This document shows, in pieces, positions 19,874 through 28,000 of a DNA stretch of 44,344 nucleotides. Both the position numbers and the translations under genes were made by a program. Origin of the DNA: Alicyclobacillaceae bacterium (GTDB lineage: Bacteria; Bacillota; Bacilli; Alicyclobacillales; Alicyclobacillaceae); contig JADGIC010000004.1 of the NCBI GenBank assembly GCA_019683615.1, forward strand, positions 1 through 44,344, written 5' to 3'. The notes beneath the pieces are model-generated. The model worked only from the letters and a program-made list of their open reading frames with translations, was not told the DNA's origin and made no database searches. Within the stretch, counting starts at the first letter, position 1; every line of letters starts with the position of its first letter.

Positions 19874-20887
19874 GTGAAAGGGCGTCCGGTTGAGTTGAAC
19901 GACGCCGCGGTGGCGGGAGCGGGCCGAAACATCCGCCTGCGCTTGGCGAACAGCAAATTCCGCATCTACATTCCGGTGCTCTCGGCGAGCGTGGCGCTGC
20001 TCATCCTGGGCCAGATCTTGAGCCCGGGTTTCGCCAGCGCGAGCAACATCGGCAACCTGCTGGCGACAGCGGTGGTGCTCGCTATCGCTTCGTTCGGGCA
20101 GACCTTGGTCGTGATTTCCGGTCAGGAAGGAATTGACCTGTCCATCGGCGCGATGATGTCGATGGGCGCGCTGATCGGTGTACAGGTGTCGGACCAGTCG
20201 TCTCTTGGCTTGTGGGGAGCGGTGCTCCTGCTGATCGGCACGGGGGCCCTCGTCGGGCTGATTCACGCCGTATGCATTCAGTTCCTGCGGATTCCGCCGC
20301 TCGTCATGACGCTGGGCATGGCGACGGTGGTTGACGGGTTCGCTCTTGCCTATACGAAGGGGCTGCCCAGCGGGACTGCGCCCAAACTGCTCACGGCCAT
20401 CGGCATCGGCCATGTGGGACCGATTCGCACGCTGCTGCTGTTCGGTATCGCGATGGTCGTAATTGGCGAGTTTGTCCTACGGCGCACGCGTTACGGGCGC
20501 AACCTGTACCTGGCCGGGAGCAACCGGATGGCCGCGGCGTTGTCCGGCATTCATGTCAACGTGGTGGTGTTCGTGACGTACGTGATCGCCGGGATTGCAG
20601 GCACGCTGGGCGGCTTGGTGATGCTCGGCTTCGTGGGCACCGCGCAGCTTGGCATGGGGGACGGGTATACGCTGCTGTCGATTGCAGCGGTCGTCATCGG
20701 CGGGACGGCGTTGGCAGGCGGCGAAGGGACGTTCCTGGGATCGGCGTTGGGCGCCGTGGTGCTGACCATTCTGACCAGCGTGCTGTTGGCCGTCGGCATG
20801 CAGGAGGGTGTCCGCGAACTGATTCAAGGCGCCATCCTGCTGTTGGTGTTGGCGATTTATTCCCGCGCGCCAAAGCTCAGGCAGTGA
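19874..20887 (+). CDS. Sugar-type ABC importer, permease 2
   Basis: Second, distinct BPD_transp_2 permease (337 aa, GTG 19874 after AAGGAGGGG). It has a longer hydrophilic N-terminus than permease 1, then multiple membrane segments. The family motif appears as TLVVISGQEGIDLSIGAMMSMGAL and again as AAVVIGGTALAGGEGTFLGSALG. Two different permeases with one double ATPase is the architecture of the Lsr (AI-2) and rhamnose importers, unlike the ribose importer with one permease type. The stop lies just inside an upstream frame of the next gene but before its preferred start. Confidence 0.93.
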   Translation: MKGRPVELNDAAVAGAGRNIRLRLANSKFRIYIPVLSASVALLILGQILSPGFASASNIGNLLATAVVLAIASFGQTLVVISGQEGIDLSIGAMMSMGALIGVQVSDQSSLGLWGAVLLLIGTGALVGLIHAVCIQFLRIPPLVMTLGMATVVDGFALAYTKGLPSGTAPKLLTAIGIGHVGPIRTLLLFGIAMVVIGEFVLRRTRYGRNLYLAGSNRMAAALSGIHVNVVVFVTYVIAGIAGTLGGLVMLGFVGTAQLGMGDGYTLLSIAAVVIGGTALAGGEGTFLGSALGAVVLTILTSVLLAVGMQEGVRELIQGAILLLVLAIYSRAPKLRQ

Positions 20888-20922
20888 GTCACGAGTCACT
20901 AGCGGCGACGGAGGGGATCACG

Positions 20923-22512
20923 GTGGCACAGCAGGTGGACAGCCGGCAAGTGGCGGCGGAGATAGCCGACGGGGCGACCGTCGCCCTCGCTGGCTTTGGC
21001 GGCATGGCGCAGCCGGATGAGGTGTTGCTGGCGATTCGCGAGCGGTTCCTGAAGGAAGGCCGTCCGAGAGACTTGACGGTTCTGCATCCGGCAGGCCAGT
21101 CGGACACGGAAAACGGGATTGAGTTGTTGGCTCTGGAAGGGCTCGTAAAGCGGGTGATTGGCGGCCACTGGGGGCTGGCGCCGCGAATGCGGGCGCTGAT
21201 TGAGAGCAACCGGGTGGAGTGTTACTGCCTGCCGCAAGGCCAGATCACCCAGCTGTTCCGGACGATGGCGAACGGCTTGCCCGGGCAGCTTTCCACGGTC
21301 GGGTTGGGCACCTTCGTGGATCCGGCGCTGGACGGCGGGCGATTCAACGAGGCGGCCCGCGACCAACTGGTTGAGCGGGTCGAGCTGTTCGGTGAGACCT
21401 ACCTGTTCTACAAAGCGATTCCGATTGACGTCGCGATACTGCGCGGGACCATTGGCGACGAGCGGGGCAACATCAGTCAGCGGGAAGAGGCGCTGAAACT
21501 GGAGTCGCTGGCCGTGGCGCAGGCGGCCAAGCGGTTTGGCGGGACGGTGGTGGTGCAAGTCAAACACGTGGCGCAGGCTGGCACCCTGCACCCAAAGGAC
21601 GTGGTGATCCCGGGGATCTTCGTGGATTACCTGGTGAAGGTGGCGGACCCGGCCGCCCACCACCGGCAGACGCCGGGCGCTCTCTACAACCCGGCGTTCA
21701 GCGGGGATCTGCGGGCGCCGCGCGGCGAGGAAGCGGTGTTGCCGCTGTCGCTGCGAAAAATCATCGGCCGGCGCGCCGTCCTGGAGCTGCGGCCGGGAGC
21801 CGTGATCAACCTCGGCATCGGGATTCCCGGGGATGTCATCGGGCCCATCATCCTGGAGGAAGGGTTGGCCGATTCGGTCACGGTGTCGGTGGAGTCGGGG
21901 GCCATCGGGGGAATGCCGCTGGGCGGCAACGAGTTCGGCATCGCTTACAATCCGGAAGCCATCATCGAGCATGCGGCTCAGTTTGACTTTTACCACGGCA
22001 TCGGCGTTGACGTGGCGTTCATGGGGGCGGCCGAGGTCGATGCGGCGGGCAACGTGAACGTCAGCAAGTTTGGCGGGCGATCCGTGGGCTGTGGCGGCTT
22101 CATCGACATCACCCAGTGTGCCCGCAAGGTGGTGTTCTGCCTGCCGTTCACGGGCGGGCGATTGTCGGTGCGCGCCCACGAAGGCGGCCTGTCCATCGTC
22201 GAAGAGGGACAGACGCAGAAATTTGTGTCCCGGGTACAGCAGGTCACGTTCAGCGGTTCCGACGCGCTGCGCCGGGGAACCGAGGTGTGGTACGTCACGG
22301 AGCGGGCGGCGTTCCGCCTCACGGAAGACGGTGTCATGCTGGAGGAGTTGGCGCCGGGTGTCGATTTGGAACGGGACGTGCTGCGGCACATGGGCTTTCG
22401 CCCGAAACTGGCGGAACGTGTGCGGCTGTACCATCCAGCCGTATTCGCGCCGGGGCCCATGCGCGCCTGGCTGCCTGCGCCGGCCGCGGTCGGCGCCGCC
22501 CGGGAAAGCTGA
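20923..22512 (+). CDS. Fused acyl-CoA:carboxylate CoA-transferase, copy 1
   Basis: Transfers CoA from an acyl-CoA donor such as acetyl-CoA to a carboxylic acid, activating it without ATP. The 529-aa single chain contains both the alpha (about 1-260) and beta (about 280-510) halves of a family I CoA-transferase, as in YdiF and propionate CoA-transferase. The predicted catalytic Glu that forms the glutamyl-CoA thioester is Glu324 in VSVESGAIGGMPLGG. GTG 20923, 6 nt after GGAGGGG, is preferred over GTG 20884. Its neighbours are beta-oxidation-type enzymes, so it most likely activates the acid they process. The acid itself is unknown. Confidence 0.9.
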   Translation: MAQQVDSRQVAAEIADGATVALAGFGGMAQPDEVLLAIRERFLKEGRPRDLTVLHPAGQSDTENGIELLALEGLVKRVIGGHWGLAPRMRALIESNRVECYCLPQGQITQLFRTMANGLPGQLSTVGLGTFVDPALDGGRFNEAARDQLVERVELFGETYLFYKAIPIDVAILRGTIGDERGNISQREEALKLESLAVAQAAKRFGGTVVVQVKHVAQAGTLHPKDVVIPGIFVDYLVKVADPAAHHRQTPGALYNPAFSGDLRAPRGEEAVLPLSLRKIIGRRAVLELRPGAVINLGIGIPGDVIGPIILEEGLADSVTVSVESGAIGGMPLGGNEFGIAYNPEAIIEHAAQFDFYHGIGVDVAFMGAAEVDAAGNVNVSKFGGRSVGCGGFIDITQCARKVVFCLPFTGGRLSVRAHEGGLSIVEEGQTQKFVSRVQQVTFSGSDALRRGTEVWYVTERAAFRLTEDGVMLEELAPGVDLERDVLRHMGFRPKLAERVRLYHPAVFAPGPMRAWLPAPAAVGAARES

Positions 22513-22539
22513 TGCGGACATCGTGAGGGAGGGGACTTT

Positions 22540-23394
22540 GTGGTCGACAACGACAAGGTGATGGTCGTCGGCGCGGGCCAAATGGGCAGCGGCATCGCTC
22601 AGGTGTGCGCGGCTGGCGGTTACGAGGTGGTGTTGGTCGACGTCAGCGAGGAGGCAGTGGCTGCGGGCGTCGAGCGCATTCGGCGGTTTATGGACGAAGG
22701 TATCCGGCGCGGCAAGGTCACGCCCGAACAACAGCGGGAGGTGCTGGCGAGGATTCGCCCGACGACCCGCATGGAGGACGGGCGGGATGCGTTTTTGGCG
22801 CTGGAGGTGGTGACTGAGCGCCTCGACCTGAAGCTTGAGGTGTTCCGCCGCCTGAGCGAGGCGTGTGACGGACAGACGATGTTCGCGTCCAACACGTCGA
22901 CGTACTCCATTACGAAACTCGCTTCGGTGACGGACCGGCCGGAGCGGACGGTGGGCATGCATTTCTTCATCCCCGTACCTTTGATGAAGCTCGTCGAGGT
23001 GATCCCCGGTCTGTTGACCAGTCCGGAGACCACCGAGGCGGCGAAACAGGTGGCCGTTCGCATTGGCAAGACGCCGGTAGTGGCGCCGGACACGTCGGGT
23101 TTCATTGTCAACCGGCTGCTGGTGCCGATGTGGAACGAGGCGATGTACCTGGTCATGGAGGGGGTCGATCCCGCCGCCGTCGACACCGCGGCGAAGCTGG
23201 GTGGAAACCTGCCCATGGGTCCGCTGGAACTGGCCGACTTCGCGGGGCTCGATACGGTGCTCGCAACCATGCAGGAGATGTTCGACTACTTCGGCGATCC
23301 CAAGTACCGGCCGTGCCCGCTTCTGAAGAAGAAGGTGGACGCCGGGATGTACGGGCGCAAGACGGGCCAAGGGTTCTACACGTACCCGCGGTGA
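22540..23394 (+). CDS. 3-hydroxyacyl-CoA dehydrogenase
   Basis: Oxidises an L-3-hydroxyacyl-CoA to the 3-oxoacyl-CoA with NAD. The 284-aa product is the short HBD/FadB2 type: NAD-binding [20 protein letters not shown] at the N-terminus, SNTSTYSIT with the conserved Ser, the catalytic His and Glu in [15 protein letters not shown] (about 140-153), [10 protein letters not shown], and the C-terminal dimer domain ending [12 protein letters not shown]. An Ile replaces the Asn that normally follows HFF (HFFNPVP), and APDTSGF replaces the usual AxDxPGF, which hints at an altered substrate pocket. It is followed by thiolase, as in butyrate and acetoacetyl-CoA pathways. Confidence 0.92.
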   Translation: MVDNDKVMVVGAGQMGSGIAQVCAAGGYEVVLVDVSEEAVAAGVERIRRFMDEGIRRGKVTPEQQREVLARIRPTTRMEDGRDAFLALEVVTERLDLKLEVFRRLSEACDGQTMFASNTSTYSITKLASVTDRPERTVGMHFFIPVPLMKLVEVIPGLLTSPETTEAAKQVAVRIGKTPVVAPDTSGFIVNRLLVPMWNEAMYLVMEGVDPAAVDTAAKLGGNLPMGPLELADFAGLDTVLATMQEMFDYFGDPKYRPCPLLKKKVDAGMYGRKTGQGFYTYPR

Positions 23395-23440
23395 GCCGGT
23401 GCCGCGCCGGCCAGCGGGAAAACAGCCAGGAGGGACGACG

Positions 23441-24619
23441 ATGAGGGATGTCGTGGTTGTAGACGGCGTGCGGTCCGCGATTGGATCGTTCGGCAAGGCG
23501 TTCAAGGATGTGCACGTCTCGGATCTCGGGGCGAAGGTGTTGGCGGAAGCCATTCGGCGCAGCGGGGTTGCGCCCGAGGAAGTGGAGGAAGCTGTCTTCG
23601 GTTGCGTCGGGCAGTTTGCCGAGAACGCCTTCATCGCCCGGATGATTGCCCTGAAGGCCGGGATGCCGGTGTCCAGCACGGCGCTGACCGTCAACCGCCT
23701 GTGCAGCTCCGGACTGCAGGCGATTGTCACCGCGGCGCGCACCATTCAGGCGGGCGACGCCGACGTGGTGGCGGCCGGCGGTGCCGAGAACATGAGCCAG
23801 TACCCGTACTACGTGCGCGGCGCGCGGTGGGGACTGCGGCTCAGCCACGGGCAGTTTGAAGACGGGTTGTTGATTGCCTTGTCCGACCCGTTCAAGGGTT
23901 ACCAGATGGGCGTCACCGCCGAAAACCTGGTGCGCAAATTCGGGATTTCCCGCGAGGACCAGGACCGATTCGCTTACCGCAGCCAGGTGAACGCCGCCCG
24001 CGCCATCGCCGAAGGCAAGTTCAAGGAAGAGATCGTGCCGATCGAGGTACGAGAGAAAAAGGCCGTTCGGGTTGTCGACGAGGACGAGCACGTGCGCAAA
24101 GACACTACTTATGAAAAGCTGGCTCAACTGAAGCCGGCGTTTGAGGACGGGGGCACCGTGACGGCCGGCAACTCGTCGGGCATCAACGACGCAGCGGCGG
24201 CTTTGATCCTGATGAGCGCCGAGGCGGCCCGCGCGCGCGGGCTGCGGCCGAAGCTGCGCTTTGTGGACTACGCCGTCAGCGGCGTGGATCCGGCCATCAT
24301 GGGCTACGGGCCTGTCGACGCGATCGCGAAAGTGCTGCGCAAAGCCGGACTGTCGTTGGACGACATCGGCCTGATTGAGCTGAACGAGGCGTTCGCCGCC
24401 CAGGCGTTGGCGGTGATCCGCGGCGCTGGCCTGGATATGGAGCGGGTCAACGTGAACGGCGGCGCAATCGCGCACGGCCATCCGATTGGCGCGACAGGGG
24501 CGATTTTGACGATCAAATTGATGAACGAGATGATCCGGACCGGCACGCGCTACGGAATGGTGACGCTGTGCATCGGCGGCGGGCAGGGCTTGGCTGCCAT
24601 CTTCGAAAACATTGCCTGA
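23441..24619 (+). CDS. Thiolase (acetyl-CoA C-acyltransferase)
   Basis: Cleaves a 3-oxoacyl-CoA with CoA to acetyl-CoA and a shortened acyl-CoA; it can also run in the synthetic direction. ATG 23441 after CCAGGAGGG gives 392 aa, the standard length. The nucleophilic Cys is in NRLCSSGLQAI (about Cys88), the catalytic His in NGGAIAHGHPIGATGA (about 348), and the second Cys in LCIGGGQG (about 378), so all three are present. GNSSGINDAAAAL and IELNEAFAAQ are further signatures. With the dehydrogenase just upstream it forms the last two steps of a beta-oxidation spiral. The operon has no enoyl-CoA hydratase. Confidence 0.94.
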   Translation: MRDVVVVDGVRSAIGSFGKAFKDVHVSDLGAKVLAEAIRRSGVAPEEVEEAVFGCVGQFAENAFIARMIALKAGMPVSSTALTVNRLCSSGLQAIVTAARTIQAGDADVVAAGGAENMSQYPYYVRGARWGLRLSHGQFEDGLLIALSDPFKGYQMGVTAENLVRKFGISREDQDRFAYRSQVNAARAIAEGKFKEEIVPIEVREKKAVRVVDEDEHVRKDTTYEKLAQLKPAFEDGGTVTAGNSSGINDAAAALILMSAEAARARGLRPKLRFVDYAVSGVDPAIMGYGPVDAIAKVLRKAGLSLDDIGLIELNEAFAAQALAVIRGAGLDMERVNVNGGAIAHGHPIGATGAILTIKLMNEMIRTGTRYGMVTLCIGGGQGLAAIFENIA

Positions 24620-24638
24620 AAAAAGAGGTGAGCGGGAG

Positions 24639-25385
24639 ATGACAGGTACTTCCGCGCTGCAACAGCTGCGCGACTTGTTCGCCCATGCGAAGGTGGTCGA
24701 CCTCTCCCCGCTGTTGGAAAACGGGATTCCGCGCTGGCCCACACACCCGCCGTTGGTGATTGACCCGACCGTCACCCACGAACACGACGGCTACTATTGC
24801 CAGTCGGTGTACATGGCGGAGCACACCGGGTCGCACGTGGACGCGCCTCACCACATCCACGCCGACATGCCGGAGGCGACGGTCGAGCACATTCCGCCCG
24901 CCGCATTGATTGGGCCGGCGACCGTCGTCGACCTGTCCGATCGCCAGTGGCAGCCGGGCGAACGGGCAACGCTGGCGGACGTCAAGCGCTGGAGCGAACG
25001 CACGGGGGTGCAGGTGGAGCCTGGGGACATCGTGTTGTTCCACTTCGGATGGTTGCGGCGCTATTGGACGACGTCGGGGGCCTGGAAGCGGTATGCGTAC
25101 AACCAGCCCGGCTTCGCGGAAGACCTGGCCGACTTCGTCATCGAGACAGGCGTCCGTGCTGTGGGAACCGACACCGTTGCGGTGGGTACGCCGGTCGTCG
25201 ACGGCAACCAGGAGCGCTGTTACTTCCACGAGCGCGTGCTCAGGCGCCACATTTACTTGATGGAGTGCCTCGACAACTTGGACCAACTGCCGCCAAAGTG
25301 TTTTTTCATCGCAGCGCCGTTGAAAATCAAGCGGGGATCGGGATCGCCCATCCGCGCCATCGCACTGATCCCCGAAGCGAGGTGA
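24639..25385 (+). CDS. Cyclase-family hydrolase 1 (kynurenine-formamidase-like)
   Basis: A metal-dependent hydrolase of the PF04199 fold, whose members open N-formyl amides (KynB), isatin and similar ring amides. ATG 24639 follows GAGGTG and gives 248 aa. The metal motif HTGSHVDAPHH (about 61-71) matches HxGTHxDxPxH. PGDIVLFHFGW and GTDTVAVGTPVVDGNQERCYFHERVLRRHIYLMECLDNL are also typical of the family, with His and Glu near the C-terminus. No tryptophan-degradation genes lie nearby, so kynurenine formamidase is unlikely. I infer a hydrolase acting on an amide, lactam, lactone or ketone in this pathway. Confidence 0.85.
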   Translation: MTGTSALQQLRDLFAHAKVVDLSPLLENGIPRWPTHPPLVIDPTVTHEHDGYYCQSVYMAEHTGSHVDAPHHIHADMPEATVEHIPPAALIGPATVVDLSDRQWQPGERATLADVKRWSERTGVQVEPGDIVLFHFGWLRRYWTTSGAWKRYAYNQPGFAEDLADFVIETGVRAVGTDTVAVGTPVVDGNQERCYFHERVLRRHIYLMECLDNLDQLPPKCFFIAAPLKIKRGSGSPIRAIALIPEAR

Positions 25386-25391
25386 ACAGCA

Positions 25392-26153
25392 GTGGCCCTT
25401 CCGACCTATGAAGTTATCGCTCTGAAAATGGGCGAGCTGTACGTCGACAAGTCGACGCTCACGTACGCCCGGGACTTCGGGACCAAGCTGTGGATTCCCA
25501 TCTGGGCGGCAGCGATCGTCGGGAACGGGCTGAAGATTGTGGTCGACACGGGTATTCACGACGCGCAGTGGGTGAACGACCACATCGACCCGTGCCGCCA
25601 GGCCGACGACGAACGGATGGAGGCTGCGCTAAAACAGGCGGTGGGTTGGACTCCGGACGAGGTGGACATCGTCATCAACACCCACCTGCACTACGATCAC
25701 TGCGGGACGAATCCGTTGTTCAGGAACGCCCGTTTCTACGTCCACAAGCAAGAGTGGTTGCACGCCTTTAACCCGATTCCGAGCCAGCGTTGGATCTACG
25801 AAGATACGCGGTTCCTGTACGACTCCCGGGGTGTGAACTACTTCCAGTGGCAGTTCGTCGACGACATGGCGGAGGTGGCGCCCGGCATCAAACTGATTCA
25901 CACGCCAGGTCATTCCCCCGGCCAGCAGACGGTGCTGGTCAACACGAAGGAGGGCGTCCTGGCCATCGCCGCCGACATTTCAAACCTTGTCGAGAACATC
26001 AACGACGGGGTGCCGCCGGGGATCCTGTCGGACATGGCCCAGTGTTACGAGAGCCAGGCCAAGATCCGGGCTGTGGCGGACCGAATCTTGCCGGGGCACG
26101 ACCCGTCAATTGAGAAATACCAAAACAGCGGCTTCCCGCTGATCCGCAAGTAG
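25392..26153 (+). CDS. MBL-fold hydrolase, N-acyl homoserine lactonase-like
   Basis: A dinuclear-zinc metallo-beta-lactamase-fold hydrolase of 253 aa, starting at GTG 25392, 6 nt after the previous gene. All ligand motifs are there: HLHYDHCG (about 98-105), HTPGHSPGQ, AADIS with the bridging Asp, and LPGHD. The order and spacing match the AiiA/AttM lactonase group. IVVDTGIHD at the N-terminus is also typical. Family members open homoserine lactones or other gamma- and delta-lactones. Because it lies between two cyclase-family hydrolases inside a transport/CoA operon, a catabolic lactonase is more likely than quorum quenching, but neither can be excluded. Confidence 0.85.
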   Translation: MALPTYEVIALKMGELYVDKSTLTYARDFGTKLWIPIWAAAIVGNGLKIVVDTGIHDAQWVNDHIDPCRQADDERMEAALKQAVGWTPDEVDIVINTHLHYDHCGTNPLFRNARFYVHKQEWLHAFNPIPSQRWIYEDTRFLYDSRGVNYFQWQFVDDMAEVAPGIKLIHTPGHSPGQQTVLVNTKEGVLAIAADISNLVENINDGVPPGILSDMAQCYESQAKIRAVADRILPGHDPSIEKYQNSGFPLIRK

Positions 26154-26243
26154 GGCGGATGCCTTCGCCAGGGCGGGTTGTGAGGGTGGCGCCTCCGCTG
26201 CCCGCCTGCCGGCGGAGCGACCGTCCGCGCGGAAGGAAAAGGG

Positions 26244-27173
26244 GTGACGAGGGTGGCGAAAAGCGAGGTACAGAACCCGTACCGGAAGGCGTATCCCTTG
26301 AATGAAGTGGGCCGTGTGTACACGCAGGCGTCGACGGCCGCCGTGCTCGACGCCCTGAAGCTGGTCCGGCGCGGTTGGGTGTACGACCTGGGCATCGAGC
26401 GGTACCGGGGAATGCCGGTGCACCCCATCCACCCGCCGTTTGAGGTCATCGGCTACCGCACACCAACCGGTCTGATGAACGAGCGCGACCAAGCGTGGAT
26501 GGAAACAGGCAACGACGCGAACATGCGGGTGCTGAGCGAGGTGATCTTCGGCACCATGCACACGGGCACGCACATCGACGCGCTCGCGCACATCAGTTGC
26601 GGCGCGGACAACCACTGGTTTGGCGGGCATACGGCGGAGAAACACCTGGGGGACCGGGGACCGCTCAAAGCGGACGGCTCCAAGCTGGTGCCGATTGTCA
26701 CGCGCGGCGTGCTGCTCGACATCCCCCGGCTGCTCGGGGTGGATGTGCTGCCCGGCCACTTTGCGGTCGACGCCGGCGTGCTGGCGCGGGCCGCCGAGGC
26801 GCAAGGACTGGAGGTGCAAGCCGGCGACACCGTCCTCGTGCGCACTGGCTACCTGCAAAAGTGGCCTGGCGACGAAGCTCGCTCGTACTTCGGCTCCGGC
26901 CTCACGCTGGACGGTGCGCGCTGGCTGGCGGAGCGGGGCGTGGTCAACGTCGGCGGCGACAACGAGTCGCTGGAACAGATTCCGGCTGTGGATCCGCACA
27001 ATCCTCACCCGGTGCACACGTACTTCTTGATTGAAGAAGGCATCCATATTATGGAGTTCGTCAACGTCGAGGAGCTGGCCCGCGACCAGGTGTACGAATT
27101 CTTGTTCATCGCGGCGCCCTTGACAGTCCGCAACACGACCGGTTCGATGATCAATCCGATCGCGCTGGTGTGA
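26244..27173 (+). CDS. Cyclase-family hydrolase 2 (long form)
   Basis: A second PF04199-type metal hydrolase, 309 aa and about 60 longer than copy 1, with a different N-terminus (PYRKAYPLNEVGRVYTQAS). The metal motif is HTGTHIDALAHIS (from about residue 106), with Ala-Leu-Ala-His in place of the usual Ala/Pro-x-His. VNVGGDNESLEQIP and PVHTYFLIEEGIHIMEFVNVEELA are the conserved C-terminal blocks. The start is uncertain: GTG 26244 (after GGAAGG) or GTG 26253 (after AAGGGG). The two copies are clearly divergent, so they probably act on different bonds or intermediates. The 90-nt gap before it is the largest in this part of the operon. Confidence 0.85.
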   Translation: MTRVAKSEVQNPYRKAYPLNEVGRVYTQASTAAVLDALKLVRRGWVYDLGIERYRGMPVHPIHPPFEVIGYRTPTGLMNERDQAWMETGNDANMRVLSEVIFGTMHTGTHIDALAHISCGADNHWFGGHTAEKHLGDRGPLKADGSKLVPIVTRGVLLDIPRLLGVDVLPGHFAVDAGVLARAAEAQGLEVQAGDTVLVRTGYLQKWPGDEARSYFGSGLTLDGARWLAERGVVNVGGDNESLEQIPAVDPHNPHPVHTYFLIEEGIHIMEFVNVEELARDQVYEFLFIAAPLTVRNTTGSMINPIALV

Positions 27174-27232
27174 ACGCGGCAGCGAGTTCGAAACGTTTAG
27201 ATTCACGACGACCATCAGGGAGGAGAGCGAAG

Positions 27233-27997
27233 ATGATCGACCTGACAGGAAAAGTAGCGATTGTCACCGGGTCCGCGCGGGGGTTGGGCAGGGGCATCGC
27301 GCAGCGGCTGGCGCGCCAGGGAGCCACGGTGTACATCACGGATGTCAACGAGGCCGGCGTGCGCCAAACGGTCGACGAGTTGGCGGCGGAGGGGCTGTCG
27401 GTCCGCGGCCGGGTGCTGAACGTCGCCGACGAGGCGCAGGCTCGCCAGTGTGTGGAAGCGGTGCACGCAGAGCACGGCCGACTGGACATCCTCGTCAACA
27501 ATGCCGGGATCAACCGTGACGCCATGCTGCACAAAATGACCACCCAGCAGTGGCATGAAGTGTTGATGGTCAACCTCAACGGCGTGTTCTACATGACCCA
27601 GCCGGCGAGCCGCATCATGCGCGAACAGCGGTCCGGGCGGATTGTCAACATCTCCTCCGCGAGCTGGATGGGCAACGTCGGCCAGGCCAACTACGCGGCC
27701 GCCAAGGCGGGCGTCGTGGGGCTGACGAAGACAGCGGCGAAAGAACTCGCCAAGTACGGCGTCACGGCGAACGCCATCTGCCCGGGTTTCATCGAGACGG
27801 ACATGACGCTCGCCCTGAAGGACGTGAAGCTGCAGGGCCCGTTCGCCACGGCATGGGACCTGATGGTCTCCAAGGTGCCCATGGGGCAGGCCGGCAAGCC
27901 TGAAGACGTGGCGAACATGGTGGCGTTTTTGGCGTCGGACGAGGCGCGCTACATCACGGGCGAAGTGATCAACGTCGGCGGCGGGATGGTGCTTTGA
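27233..27997 (+). CDS. Short-chain dehydrogenase/reductase (FabG/PhaB-like)
   Basis: An NAD(P)-dependent oxidoreductase of 254 aa. ATG 27233 follows AGGGAGGAGAG; an upstream frame extension is ignored. Visible are the cofactor motif TGSARGLG (12-19), NNAGINRD, the Asn in NLNGVF, the active-site Ser in NISSAS and YAAAK (Tyr-x-x-x-Lys), so the catalytic tetrad is complete. The C-terminus YITGEVINVGGGMVL is typical of 3-oxoacyl or acetoacetyl-CoA reductases and of polyol or sugar-acid dehydrogenases. ITDVNEAG, with Asp after the second strand, suggests NAD(H). The direction is probably oxidation of a hydroxyl. It ends 3 nt before the second CoA-transferase. Confidence 0.92.
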   Translation: MIDLTGKVAIVTGSARGLGRGIAQRLARQGATVYITDVNEAGVRQTVDELAAEGLSVRGRVLNVADEAQARQCVEAVHAEHGRLDILVNNAGINRDAMLHKMTTQQWHEVLMVNLNGVFYMTQPASRIMREQRSGRIVNISSASWMGNVGQANYAAAKAGVVGLTKTAAKELAKYGVTANAICPGFIETDMTLALKDVKLQGPFATAWDLMVSKVPMGQAGKPEDVANMVAFLASDEARYITGEVINVGGGMVL

Positions 27998-28000
27998 GCA

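Noticed and set aside
20899-23745. 948-codon minus-strand open frame opposite CoA-transferase and HBD
   Set aside because: Same shadow pattern; the + strand genes have complete catalytic motifs.
24639-25385. Kynurenine formamidase (kynB)
   Set aside because: No kynureninase or tryptophan dioxygenase gene is nearby, and a second paralogue of the same fold is in the operon.
25392-26153. Dedicated quorum-quenching lactonase
   Set aside because: The motifs allow it, but its place between catabolic hydrolases in a transport operon makes a metabolic lactonase more likely. It is not called aiiA.
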